Below the pieces are notes generated by a model, which saw only the letters and a program-made list of their open reading frames with translations, did no database searches and had not been told where the DNA came from. Shown here piece by piece: positions 41,590 through 52,005 of a DNA stretch of 64,000 nt (the stretch's first letter is position 1; each line of letters starts with the position of its first letter). This DNA comes from Muscardinus avellanarius (taxonomy: Eukaryota > Chordata > Mammalia > Rodentia > Gliridae). The position numbers and the translations under genes are program-made. The stretch is from positions 125,404,895 through 125,468,894 of the forward strand of contig OY726557.1 in NCBI GenBank assembly GCA_963383645.1, written 5' to 3'.

Positions 41590-41715
41590 TTTTCAACCTT
41601 AGTATAAAGCCAGATGGGCATCTTGTTAATGCAGATTCTGAACCAGCAGTCCTGGGTGGCTCCTGGTGAGGCTGATGCCCCTGGTCTGTGGGCCACGCTG
41701 TGAGGAGCATGGGGC
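41590..41715. mobile_element. MER5-like DNA transposon relic
   Basis: GGGCATCTTGTTAATGCAGA, TTCTGAACCAGCAGTCCTGG, GGTGAGGCTGATGCCCCTGG and GTCTGTGGGCCACGCTGTGA follow the hAT-type MER5 order. The clearest of the three in this window. Confidence 0.6.
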
Positions 41716-41739
41716 TGGTGGGTATGTTCATCATGTAAG

Positions 41740-41913
41740 CCGGCCATGGTTGACCATACCTGTAATCCCAGTACTGGGGAGGCTGAGACAGGAGGATCTC
41801 AGGTTTGTGGCCAGCCTCAGCAACTTAGTGAGACCTTGTTTCAAAATAAAAAATAAGATAGGGCTGGGGGTATAGCTCAGAGGTAGAATGACCCTGGGTT
41901 TAATTCCTAACAC
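41740..41913 (+). mobile_element. B1-ID dimeric SINE
   Basis: GGCCATGGTTGACCATACCT to GGGTTTAATTCCTAACACCA, followed by a GA repeat. Confidence 0.88.
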
Positions 41914-42003
41914 CAGAGAGAGAGGGGGGGAGGGAGAGGGAGAGAGAGGGAGAGAGGGAGAGAGGAAGGGAGAGAGAGGGAGGGAGAGAGAGAGAGAGAG
42001 AGG
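41914..42003. repeat. (GAGGGA)n / (GA)n at a SINE tail
   Basis: Ninety bases of pure purine, GAGA and GGGA units, directly after the plus-strand SINE. Confidence 0.95.
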
Positions 42004-42435
42004 GCGCATTGGCTTTTATATCCATTCTGCCTTCCTATTCTCTTATGTGCCTGTCCCGACTTAGTATTGCATTTTTTTTTTTAATTTCCAATGGAAACAT
42101 GTTGATGGGTGCAGAGTCCTTTCCAGGGAGGCCTGGGAGTAGGAGGACTCTGACCTGGGCTCTAGGTGGGCTCCCCCTCCACCGTCTTGGTGCACCGCAG
42201 TCTGTGGCGTCCAGCAGGTCAGGCAGGTGGCTTCTTGATGAGGGCAGAGAGTGATTCGTGGGGCGTCTAGGCATATGATGTGACCTTTGGTCCTCCATCC
42301 AGAATTGGCACTGTCTGTTGTATTTCATGCCAGTAATAGTTTATTTCAAAGCCATCAGGTGATTCTCTCATTTGTGGATGGAGAGAAGGCAGATAGGGTG
42401 AGCAGAGACTCCGTTATGTCCGTTTGAGCCCCAAA
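42004..42435. other. Unique DNA, no gene seen
   Basis: No supported feature apart from a T-rich patch at about 42,070. Confidence 0.4.
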
Positions 42436-42452
42436 TATTTTACCTATTTTTT

Positions 42453-42672
42453 TTTTTTTGTATGTGTGTGTGTGGTACTGGGTATGGAACCCAGAGGCTT
42501 TCTACCTTTGGGCTACACTCCCAGACCTATTTTATATTTTGTTTGGAAACAGGGTCTCACTAAGTTGCTGAGAACCTCACTAAGTAGCTGAGGCTGGCTT
42601 CGAACCTGTGTGATCCTCCTGTATCAGTCTTCCAAGTACTGGGATTACAAGTGTGCGCCACCATGGCCGGCT
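42453..42672 (-). mobile_element. B1-ID dimeric SINE, intact-B-box sister subfamily
   Basis: GGTACTGGGTATGGAACCCA to GTGCGCCACCATGGCCGGC. TATTTTACCTATTTT is repeated at about 42,436-42,450 and 42,673-42,687 as target-site duplication. Confidence 0.9.
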
Positions 42673-42692
42673 TATTTTACCTATTTTTTTCT

Positions 42693-42860
42693 TTTTTTGC
42701 ACCTATCTTTGAGTTATACTTTTAGCCTGTTTTATTTATTTGTTTTTTAGTTTGAAACATAGTCTTTCTAAATTGCGGGGCTAGCCTCGAACCTGTGATC
42801 CCCCTGTCTCCTCTTCCCAAGTACTGGGATTGTAGGTATTATGCACCACCACATCCAGGT
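42693..42860 (-). mobile_element. B1-ID SINE, truncated and old
   Basis: CCTATCTTTGAGTTATACTT to TTATGCACCACCACATCCAG. The ID start is missing. Confidence 0.8.
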
Positions 42861-42989
42861 CAGCAGGCCCTATTTTGAACCTGAACTTTCTTCTCCTCCC
42901 ACACCCTGCCCCAGTCTCATACACTCCAGCCCAACCTCAGGGTCCCTACACTGCACCAAATTGAATATACATATATCAGACATTTAAGA

Positions 42990-43125
42990 GGATACAAGGC
43001 ACTTAGGAAGATAAAAATACAGTAGAGTCCTAGCCCCTAACTTCCATCTTTAAGGAGGCCATCCTCTAATTGGGAAGGCAGTTTGTGAAAATAAAATTAA
43101 TAATATAAAAGTTAAATAATAGCTG
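42990..43125 (+). mobile_element. L2-type LINE relic
   Basis: CACTTAGGAAGATAAAAATA, CAGTAGAGTCCTAGCCCCTA and GAGGCCATCCTCTAATTGGG follow L2 3'-region order. It appears to continue at about 43,360 beyond a SINE. Confidence 0.55.
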
Positions 43126-43326
43126 GGTAGAAATAATTAGATGGGTATACCTGTAATACCAGTACTTAGGAGGCTGAGATAGGAGGATCACAGGTTTAAG
43201 ACCAGCTTCAGAGACTTAGTGGGACGCTCAGCAACTGAGCAAGATCCTGGTTTAAAATTAAAGGGCCGGGGGTATAGCTTGGAGGTAGAATGTCCCTATG
43301 TTGAATACCTAGTACTTCCCCCCAAA
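43126..43326 (+). mobile_element. B1-ID dimeric SINE, old copy
   Basis: TACCTGTAATACCAGTACTT, GACTTAGTGGGACGCTCAGC, GGGTATAGCTTGGAGGTAGA. Diverged. Confidence 0.85.
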
Positions 43327-43739
43327 ATTAAATAATAATAAAGATACAAAGCAGAAAAAATTAGAGCCCAGGGAACAAGATTAATTACTAAATGAGTGAC
43401 ACAGGAGGAAATTTTGGGAAGAGATGCCTGTGCCCTGTGTGATCTGGAAGGACAGAGGGACACACAGCCAGGCCTTGATGGGGGCCAGTGGAGCCTGCGG
43501 AGGTGGGCAGAGCCTAGCCCCCTGCAGCTCTGCATTGTGTTCCAGCAGTGCTACACTCTGCAGGTGCAGGGGCAAGTAGGACTGAGTCCCCATCCTTGAG
43601 GACTCTGCAACCTAGAAGGGCAACCAAGAAGAAAACTTCTAGGGCAGGGATTGTGGGTGTACCGTAAGGATACTCAGCTTAGGCTGATGGTCACTGGGTA
43701 GATTGGGAGGAACCACCTCTTGTAGCATCTAAATTGATT

Positions 43740-43985
43740 TGGGTAGAAAGTAGTTAGATCAAAGTATAGGGGAGAGAATTTTAAGCCGAGAAATGTATCC
43801 TGCACAAAGGCACAGATACACGGGCCTTTGTGAGCCTTTGTGTGTGAGCAGAGCTAGTGAAAGGTATGGTCCAGGTGAATAGCTGGAAATGAGTGGAGAA
43901 GCAGGCAGGGCCAGGCTACGGAGAGCCTTGAATGCCATATTAAGGTGCTTAGAGCTCTCATACGGCAAATGAGAAGGGAGCTTGA
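43740..43985 (+). mobile_element. L2-type LINE relic, first part
   Basis: GGCCAGGCTACGGAGAGCCT, TGAATGCCATATTAAGGTGC are L2 signatures. The next signature of the family (TTTTAGAAAGATCAC) appears only after the MIR, at about 44,309. Confidence 0.7.
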
Positions 43986-43999
43986 AGAGGCAGCAGAAA

Positions 44000-44272
44000 A
44001 TAGTCGCTGAGAAGCAGGCTCTGGAGCCAGATTCCTTGCCCCGCTGCTTGCTGGCCCCGTGACTCCAGGTGAATGACTTCGGCTGTGTGGCCTCAAGTGA
44101 ATGATGTAATCTCTTGGTACCTCAGTTGCCTGATGTGCAAAAGGGATAAAATGCTCATATTTACCCCAGGGAGGTGTTGTGAGGCCTGAATGTGAGCTGA
44201 TGAGCATAGAGTGCAGAGAGTAGTCTTGGAGCAAGCTGAGTGCTCAGCACACATTGCCATTGTTAGTATTCG
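44000..44272 (+). mobile_element. Full-length MIR inserted in L2
   Basis: GCTGAGAAGCAGGCTCTGGA, CAGTTGCCTGATGTGCAAAA, GGGATAAAATGCTCATATTT, GTGTTGTGAGGCCTGAATGT and CACATTGCCATTGTTAGTAT run in MIR order. Confidence 0.82.
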
Positions 44273-44289
44273 GGGATTTTAGGTTGGTG

Positions 44290-44640
44290 AGGGCTTGGGC
44301 AGATTGGGTTTTAGAAAGATCACAGCTGAGGTGGGAGAAGGGTGGGTTCTCGTGGGTGAGAGCAGGTGCAGGAAACCAGTTTGAAGCCTGTTGCTTTACT
44401 GCAGGCCAGCTTAGGTGGGGGTGCTTGTGCTGAGTGCATACAGGGATGCTCAGTGCATAGAGGGAAGGGCTGGATTTGAGAAATGGTTAGAAGGAAGAAT
44501 CTTCAGGTGGTGGTGGTGGTGAGCCTCTTCTAGATGTAGGGGGTAAGAGGAAGAAAGGACTCCAGGGAGACTCCAAGATTGTACCTTATAAGCTGGACTG
44601 AAAAACTTAAGGCCAGTAACACAGGATAACAAGAAAAGGT
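44290..44640 (+). mobile_element. L2-type LINE relic, second part
   Basis: GGGTTTTAGAAAGATCACAG, GGAAACCAGTTTGAAGCCTG and AGGACTCCAGGGAGACTCCA continue L2 after the MIR. Confidence 0.7.
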
Positions 44641-44654
44641 TTTGTGGGTATTTT

Positions 44655-44836
44655 TGGTGGTGCTACTGGAGATTGAATTTAGGGGCATTCTATCACTCCC
44701 GGCCCTATTTTTAAATTTTATTTATTAATTTATTATTTATTTATTTTTAAAATAGGTCTCGCCAAGTTGCTGAGGCTGTCCTCAAGCCTGTGAGCCTGCC
44801 ATCTCAGCTCCCAGGCACGTGCCACCTTGCCCAGCA
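44655..44836 (-). mobile_element. B1-ID SINE, old copy
   Basis: GCTACTGGAGATTGAATTTA, GCCAAGTTGCTGAGGCTGTC, GGCACGTGCCACCTTGCCCA. Linker expanded by TTTA units. Confidence 0.8.
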
Positions 44837-44959
44837 GGGATACATCTTCTTAGGAGTGGGTCTTCCCTCCCTTCCTACTCTCTCTTTCATGTTTGCTTTC
44901 TTGCTTCTTTCCAATAGCTGTGGGATATATTGTTGAAGATGGCTATCAGGAAATTAAAT

Positions 44960-45545
44960 ATACATAGTAGAGGACATGAATGGAGATGGCGGTGGGGGGC
45001 CATTAGCCCATGATGGAGGTGAAAGCCATGGGGGTGAAGGAGGTGACCCGGGGAGAGTGTGGGGAGGGAGAAGAGCAGCTGCAGAGGCAGGATGCTGAGC
45101 AACACAGGGAAGGGGTGGAGAAGGGAAATCATGGAAGACACAGAGAGGGAAGAGAATTAGGACAGACCCTGGAAAGGGTGGCATCCCTGAACCACAGGAG
45201 CAGCATGCTTGGGGACTGAGTCGAGGTCACAGAGTTAGATGCAAGAACGGAATGTATATGAGAAGGACCGCAAGCATATTCCTTGACTTTGTGGGATGGG
45301 AGCCACTGGCACTCCGGGGAGACAGGTTCTGATGTCAGGTCTGGACGGAAGGGATGGGAGAAGTGTAGAGGTGAACAGGATTGGCTTTGCCAGTCGCTCT
45401 TGAAGGGGAGAGGAGCTGACTTTTGACCACGAGTGCGCAAAGCCCACCCCGTCACTTGGAATGGAAACCACCAGACAGGCTTCACTGAGTCATTCAATTC
45501 TGTATTCAACAGATATTTATTGCATGACTTCTATGGATTTTAAAA
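44960..45545 (+). mobile_element. Probable L2 relics
   Basis: 45,000-45,235 (AAGGAGGTGACCCGGGGAGA, ATCATGGAAGACACAGAGAG) and 45,500-45,545 (TATTCAACAGATATTTATTG) resemble L2. The stretch between is unassigned. Confidence 0.45.
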
Positions 45546-45759
45546 TGTACGAACTGAGTGTCCAGGTTAGCAACGTTATATTCACATGTATACACATATT
45601 CAAATGTAGCTTTTCCATTAATCAACCTCAGCCTTCTTCCTTCTCTACCCCTCCTTCCTGGCTCTGCTGAGGTTTCCCCTCCATTATCTGGAGTCCCTCT
45701 GGTGTCCCTAATACTCCCTAGCTTGAGCATATTAGAGAAAACATGGATATAACATTGCT

Positions 45760-45915
45760 AACCTGAGCGCTCAGTATTGGGAGGGAGGGTAAAGGGGAAG
45801 TGGGGGAGGGCACCGAGTACTGTGTGAATAAATGCCATTGTCAACATGATCCACATTATGATGTGAGACCACAGGACACCAATAAAATAAAAAATACATA
45901 AAATAAAATTGCAAA
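45760..45915 (+). mobile_element. Probable L1 3' UTR end with A-rich tail
   Basis: A G-rich polypurine stretch (TGGGAGGGAGGGTAAAGGGG), then GACACCAATAAAATAAAAAA and an AAAAT-type tail. A G-rich polypurine tract near the 3' end is a known L1 trait. The segment at 47,785-47,985 on the other strand has the same layout. Confidence 0.55.
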
Positions 45916-46009
45916 CTGTAATTCAGGAATGAATAGTCCACCAGAGGAGATAGGATGAGGATATAAGGAGCTGTAATACAAAGGTGCAAGTATCATAGAT
46001 GCTATGAGT

Positions 46010-46680
46010 TTGGACAAGGAATTATTTCCTCTCTCCAGGGTGACCAGGGAATGCTTCTTGGATGAACTTAGCCTGAAGCAGGTACAAGGGTTCTATTAAG
46101 CATCAGTGTAAGACAGGCATTTAAATAGGCAGCAGCATATGCAGAGATTCTGAGGTTCTACACATGTATATATGGCATATTTCAGGAATGTGAAACACTA
46201 TACTTTACCTAGAGTGTGGGGTCAGCGCCAAGGCAGATCGAAATGGAGGCTGAAAAGTTGTATTGCCGTCATATCATGGAGGATGTCAGGCTGAGGAATT
46301 GTGGCTTTATTTGATAGGCCACAAGGAACATTATAGGTTTTTAACATAAGGAGGAATAAGAGAAGGCTTTGCATTAGAAAGACCTTCTTGATAAGATGTG
46401 TGGGGGAGATTAGAGCAGAGAGGGCTGGGAGAGGACTGTGTTTGGGAGGAGAGTAATGCAGAATTACAAGCACACAGGTAGAGAGGAGGGAGGAAACAAC
46501 CATGGGCGGTGTATACAGAGCTGAGTCTTGGACTGAGTGTGCGCCTACGAGGGAATGCACTGGGTCTGAGTGAGTTGGGGGTAAGTTAAGAGGTGGAAGG
46601 AGATGCTGAGTGGTGGAGAGGGAGACATCAATAGTTTGTCCAGAGTGGATGATTGGAAGAGAAGTCACACCTTTACTAGA
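46010..46680 (+). mobile_element. L2-type LINE relic
   Basis: TGACCAGGGAATGCTTCTTG, TTAAATAGGCAGCAGCATAT, GGCTTTATTTGATAGGCCAC and TTGCATTAGAAAGACCTTCT follow L2 order over about 650 bp. Confidence 0.65.
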
Positions 46681-46973
46681 AATAGCAAAGACTAGAAGAT
46701 GATTCTTGGGACAGCTGAGTCAAGGAGAGCGGTGACTGAGAAGCCGCCATTCCAAAGGTGGGTGGGTGGACGCGGCCCCCTTCGCAGCAGCGTCTCCAGA
46801 GTGGCAGAGTGTGGGTTGGAAGAGGGTGAGAGGGAGGAAGTGGTGAGTGAACTTAACTCTTTCAAAAGTTTGGTAGGAAAAGATGAGAGTGGTGTAATTC
46901 CAGAGGTCTAAAAAAATGATTTAAAAATGGCAAAAAAATTAAGTAGTCTGTGCATTCATTCATGTTGTAATTT

Positions 46974-47170
46974 TTTTTTTTTTTTGTAGTACTGGGGTTC
47001 CTGGAAGCCCTTCTACCTCTGGGCTACACTCCCATACCCATTTTATACTTTTTTTTTAATTTTTGGAAACAGGGTCTCTTAAGCCAGTGGGGCTGGCTTC
47101 GAACTAGCGCAATCCTCCTGTCTCTGCCTTCCAAACACGGGGATTACAAGTGTGCGCCACCACGCCCGGC
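46974..47170 (-). mobile_element. B1-ID dimeric SINE, variant-B-box subfamily
   Basis: GTACTGGGGTTCCTGGAAGC to GTGCGCCACCACGCCCGGC. Exact 15-bp duplication TTCATGTTGTAATTT at 46,959-46,973 and 47,171-47,185. Inserted at a MIR. Confidence 0.95.
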
Positions 47171-47185
47171 TTCATGTTGTAATTT

Positions 47186-47400
47186 ATAAAGTACTTCACG
47201 ACTATTACCTTACCTAATCTTCACAACATTTAAGGGTATCGAGGCCTTAATGTTATATCTACATTACAGATAAAAAGATAAGAAAAGAAACAAAACCCCC
47301 CAAAAACCGTAGTCTCTGAAATATACAGGGTCAATAGGTGTCACAGGTGGGATTCTGACTTTTCACTATGATGCCTGGGGGTCTGGGGGTACCAGAAGAC
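47186..47400 (+). mobile_element. MIR SINE relic
   Basis: AAAGTACTTCACGACTATTA, CCTTACCTAATCTTCACAAC, ACATTACAGATAAAAAGATA follow MIR 3'-half order. Confidence 0.65.
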
Positions 47401-47770
47401 GGAGGGTCAGTGCCCAAATGGGGTCAATCTGGAGGAGGGATATTCTGCTTTTGAGGTGGGAAGAAAGGAGAGGGAGGTGAGAGATTTAGCGTACTGAAGA
47501 AGAGATGACAGAAACTGGGAAACCCAGAACCATCAGACACTGAAAATACTCAGCCGCAACCATTAAGAAGCAGTCATAAAGAAATAAGCCAAAAATTACA
47601 GTGCAGTGGCCCGAAGGATGGAGGAGCAGCACTAGTAAGCTGTTGGTTCCTATAGATCTGGACAGAAGATATAGGAACAGTCAGCTTTGTTGTGGATAAA
47701 TGAGGGAGCAAGGGGGCCACGGGGCCCCTCTCCTAATGCCCTGAACACAGAAATACTGAGGACAGGAATT
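47401..47770. other. Unique DNA, no gene seen
   Basis: No supported feature. Confidence 0.4.
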
Positions 47771-47985
47771 GTTTTTTTTTTTTTTTGACCAATTTTATTT
47801 TATTTTTTTTTTTTTGTCTTTTTTTTTTTATTGGTGCACTGTATTCATACATTATAGTAGGATACATACTTTTGTAGACATACATGCACACTTTTCCCAG
47901 TCAGCCCCCACCCAATCCCCACCCCATTCTCTCCCTATCCCTCCCTCCCATGCTAGGCTTAGTAGTTGACATCTAATATTATGGC
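47771..47985 (-). mobile_element. L1 3' UTR end, antisense, with poly-T
   Basis: T-runs at 47,771-47,832 lead into GCACTGTATTCATACATTAT and a C-rich pyrimidine tract (CCCCACCCAATCCCCACCCC), i.e. a G-rich polypurine L1 3' UTR on the minus strand ending in AATAAA-like sequence and a long A tail. Confidence 0.6.
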
Positions 47986-48149
47986 AATTTATCTAAAATT
48001 AAAAATGATAATCTCACATAACAGTTTCATTTGTCTGATACCAAGCTTTTGGTGACTTAAAGATAACATTTCAATATTTCTTTTTGCTTTCTTTCTTACC
48101 AGAGAATATTTTTTTCTATTTTTTAGGTGAAACTATCATATATTTATAT

Positions 48150-48860
48150 ATTTATTTTTCAGAAAAAAATCTACCTAATATGGAATATGGACTCTAGGTA
48201 CCCAAAACGATCTTGAAAAAGAACAAAGCTAGAAGATATATATTTTCTGATTTCAAACCATATAAAGCTACAATAATTGAAACAGTGTAGTACTATTCTA
48301 AAGGCAGATATATAAACCATTGGAGTTAAATAAAAGCCTAGAGCTAAATTCTTCCCTATATTGTCAAGTTATTTTTGACAAGGTTTCCACGAACATTTGG
48401 TGGTGGAAATATTAATCTTTTAACTAAATATTGTTAAAAATAATAATTACATGGAAAAGAATAAAATTGGACCCTTACCTAATCCCATATACAAATATTA
48501 ACTCAAAATAGATAATAGACCTAAATATAAATCTTAAGACTATAAACTTTTAGGAGAAAATCTGGGTCATAAAACCTTACAACACTGAAATTGGCAGTGA
48601 TTTCTTGGTTATGATTTCAATGGCACAGGCAACAGAGGAGTATACAGACTCCCTAAAAAATAAAAAAAATATTGTATATCCAAAGACAATGTAAGCAGAG
48701 TTAACAGTTACTAATAGAATGGGATAAAATATTTCCAAATGCTATATCTGAAGGTATATTAATATTCCAACTAGAAATCCTAGAAATTAACAACAATAAA
48801 GGCAAACAATACCCTTTAGAGATAGGTAAAAGACTAACATAAATAATGAATCTCCACAGA
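48150..48860 (+). mobile_element. L1 ORF2 C-terminal fragment, sense, decayed
   Basis: AAAGAACAAAGCTAGAAGAT, CTGATTTCAAACCATATAAA, GAAACAGTGTAGTACTATTC and GTTATTTTTGACAAGGTTTC match the L1 ORF2 C-terminal coding order. Many stops and indels. Confidence 0.8.
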
Positions 48861-48902
48861 TAACCAATCTTAGTTGTCTGTTGGATGGAAAATCTTGTTT
48901 CT

Positions 48903-49106
48903 CTAGTTCTGGAGTGTGTTACCTATTTCTTCTTTGTAGTTAATCTCTTTGAGTATTTTCTCTAGTGCTGGTTTTGAAGACATAAATTCCTTCAGTTTCT
49001 GTTTGTCATGGAAGCTTCTTATTTCTCCATCTAATTTGATAGAAAGTTTTGCTGGGTAGGAAATAGGAATTGTTTTTGAGCCACCCTCTTGCGTCATTCT
49101 TAACAC
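48903..49106 (-). pseudogene. L1 ORF1 protein C-terminus fragment
   Basis: The 67-codon minus-strand frame contains YPAKLSIKLDGEIRSFHDKQ and LKEFMSSKPALEKILKE and ends ...TLQN then stop. This order (PAKLS, GEI-F-DKQ, L-EF, PAL, LKE, LQN near the end) is that of the C-terminal domain of the L1 RNA-binding protein. Only the last part of the gene is present, without a promoter, so it is a retrotransposon relic. It lies in the opposite orientation to the ORF2 fragment at 48,150-48,860. Confidence 0.65.
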
Positions 49107-49879
49107 TTACCCTCACCTCCACTTGGTCTCTGCTGAAGTCCTAGGTGGTGATTGCTCTTATCCTGCTCCAGCCCCAGGAGAAGTCCCAGATTAACAGCTA
49201 CTCAGAGTCCAAGGGGATCTCTGCAAAGTTGACATTGACCCAATGTGAATCAATGTGGTGGCTGGGGGATACAGGGGCCGAACCCTGGACAGAGGAAATT
49301 GACCCTGGGGACTCGGGTCATCCCTGTGAGGAAGGAGGATGATGATATGTCAAGATTCTTCCAAACCCTGGCCAGAATAGAGGGGTGGCTTCTCATACAG
49401 AAAGAGAAACTACAGTGGTAGCCTTTCCCTCTGAATCCTTTGATCTGGGGATGCTGGAGGGTCCTCCCCAGGGGCCCTGGGGAACTTCTTGGTAACTCCT
49501 TAGTAGTCCTGAATTTTGTTCTTTGTGTTAGAGAGGGTCTGCCTAAAACCAAAACCACATGGCCTGGAATTCCAGGAATCTGGCCTTGCTTTGGGGAGGT
49601 CATCTTGCCCTTCAGGGAAGGAGCCCAGCTTTTCTCATTCTGAGGCCACAGTTTGCACTGGGGCATAGGAGGGCAATGTCGTTCACAGGTCCCTGCCCTC
49701 CCTCTGCCTGTGTGTCTTGGGGATGGCACACTGCCACAGGGTGCTGATGCTGGTCACCACCTATGGACAGAGGTACAGGATGGGCTATCAGGGTCTCTGT
49801 GACTGCATCCCACCTGGGTGATCAACTGCCCCATTTACCTGGGATGGAGGGGTTTCCCTTGCCAGGACAGGAGAATTTT
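49107..49879. other. Unique DNA, no gene seen
   Basis: An open frame of about 159 codons on the minus strand (49,250-49,729) has no splice context or family resemblance. Confidence 0.4.
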
Positions 49880-50075
49880 TTCCCCCCTTTGTGTCACTGG
49901 AGATTGAACTCAGGAACATTCTACCTCTGAGCTACACTCCAGACCCTTTTTATTTTTATTTTTTATTTTGAAACAGGGCCTTGCTAAGTTGCTGAGTCTT
50001 GTCTTGAACCTGTGACTCTCCTGTCTCAGTCTCCCAAGTGCTGGGAAGACAGATGTGTGTCTTCACACTTGGCTT
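49880..50075 (-). mobile_element. B1-ID dimeric SINE
   Basis: GTCACTGGAGATTGAACTCA to CAGATGTGTGTCTTCACACT. Diverged. Confidence 0.85.
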
Positions 50076-50274
50076 TTAGGGGGATGAGGCAGGAGAATGT
50101 AGTGCTAAAATCTGCAAAGTCCCAGACAAACCAGGGCCAGTTTGTTACCCTAACTATCCCCACTTCCTACATCTAAAACTGCAGAGTTTACAATCTCCAG
50201 ATTCCACTAGGTAGGCATGGCCTGAATTTCCTTCTGAGACCATGCACTAAACTACAATGTGACCACCATGTAGC

Positions 50275-50600
50275 GTAGAAGTGGCTTCAGGACCCGCAGG
50301 CTTGGGTCTGAATCCTCTGTCACTTTCAAGATGTGCAAGTTTGGGCCAGTTACTTTGCACTTCTGAGCCTCGATTTCTGTATCAATCTCATAAGGTCCTG
50401 GTGAGGAATGATGGCAGTGCTACTCAGTGAGTGTCTATCCCAGCAGGAGCCACATTCAGGAGACAGAAAGTGTTAGTGCTCCACCATTCCTTCCCTCGCC
50501 TCCCTCCTCATGCTGGAGTGATGCCCATTCTGCAGATAGAGAAGGTGAGGCTCATAAGCAGGAAGAGTTTACTCTGGGGCAAAGTGACAGCTAGACTCAG
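50275..50600 (+). mobile_element. Two MIR relics
   Basis: 50,275-50,430 (GGCTTGGGTCTGAATCCTCT, TTTGGGCCAGTTACTTTGCA, CTTCTGAGCCTCGATTTCTG) is clear. 50,510-50,600 (TGCCCATTCTGCAGATAGAG, AAGGTGAGGCTCATAAGCAG) is a MIR 3' piece. Confidence 0.72.
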
Positions 50601-50691
50601 AACCGCAATAGACTTAAGGCTCTTGAATGCATCTTCCTATATTGGAGGAGGCAAGGGTTTCATCATTTGGAATGTTCCCTGAATGAGAGAG

Positions 50692-50890
50692 CATTTTTTT
50701 TTTTTTTTGGCGGTACTGGGGTTCCTGGAAGCCCTTCTACCTCCGGGCTACACTCCCAGACTTATTTTATATTTTTTAATTTGAAAACAGGGTCTCTTAA
50801 GCCAGCGAGGCTGGCTCCAAACCAGTGCGATCCTCCTGTCTCCGCCTCCCAAGTTCGGGGATTACAAGCGTGCGCCACCACGCTCGGCTG
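50692..50890 (-). mobile_element. B1-ID dimeric SINE, variant-B-box subfamily
   Basis: GGCGGTACTGGGGTTCCTGG start, GTGCGCCACCACGCTCGGC end. No convincing target-site duplication beyond (G)CATTT. Confidence 0.9.
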
Positions 50891-50904
50891 CCATTTCTAA
50901 TTAT

Positions 50905-51240
50905 TTGTTTATTTGTTTATTCATTTATTTGATGAATATTTGTTGAGTACCTACTATGTGTCTAGTGCTGTTCCAAGTGCTGGGGATACAACATCAACAC
51001 TACACAGAAATATTCAGCCTGCATGAAACTTACATGATAAAGTTCTATGTAATTTAATGCCAAGTAGCAATAATTGTCTTGAAGGGGAAATAAAGCAGTT
51101 TAAGGAGGTAGAGAGCAGCTGGGCATTATTAAGAGAGCAGTGGACATTATTCTATAGGGAGAAGCTGGGGAAGGCCTCTCTGAGGAGGTCCATGGAGCTG
51201 AGCCCTGGAGGAAGGTGGCCTGGGTCTCCTGGGCCTCCTC
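50905..51240 (+). mobile_element. L2-type LINE relic
   Basis: TGAATATTTGTTGAGTACCT, ACTATGTGTCTAGTGCTGTT, CCAAGTGCTGGGGATACAAC, TTCAGCCTGCATGAAACTTA and GGAAGGCCTCTCTGAGGAGG run in L2 3'-region order. Confidence 0.85.
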
Positions 51241-52005
51241 CTCCTGCAGCTCCAGCTCTGGCCCAGCTGTCCCTGGTGGAGTAAGCTGTGCAGGAGAGAG
51301 AGCCAGTCCCTGATTGGGGCTGAAGGAGTAGGTGGGAATGCAGCTGTTTTTATCAGCTGTCCTTCTGTGGGGCTGACCCCTCTGCTGATCTGAGCTTTGG
51401 AGATGGGGGAGGAAGTTAAGCTGCAGAATGTGTCCTGAGGATCAGATTGCAGATGGAAATGATATAAACGGGTGCCCTGCCCTGCCCCTCTCTCAGAGAC
51501 GCCCTACATGTGGGGACAAGTCACAGTGCATTCAGTTTCCTGGATGGCTCTATTTCTTCAGCATTGCTTTTTCCTTTAAGAAAAAGAAGAAAAAAACACC
51601 TCTGTTTGGATTGCAAGCTAAATGATTTATGAGCATTATTCTTCTCCGTTAGCTCTACCTGTAGGAGCTCCAGCCCTCACAATCCTATTTGTGTTGATTA
51701 AGTACATTTGAAAGCAAGAGGAGACTGTCTGAAATTGCTGCACAATACAGACCTGGATCCAGGAGGGATTCCTCAGCCTCCCTTTGAAAGAGGTCCTTTG
51801 CGGCTGGTTAAGCAGATCAGTCCAAAGACGTGGAACCGGTCTTGTGTGTTCTGAAGGAGGCAGGGAGAGTGTTCTTGGAGTTGAGATCCAGGCAGGGTTG
51901 TCCCTGAAAATCCTCCTTCTGCTCATTTTGCTCCTGCCTCCTTGTCCAGGTGTGACTGCAGCTGGCTTAGCCTTGGCAGGGTTAATGCTGGTCAAGAGGC
52001 TAGTA
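51241..52005. other. Unique DNA, no gene seen
   Basis: No repeat or exon that I can support. Confidence 0.4.
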
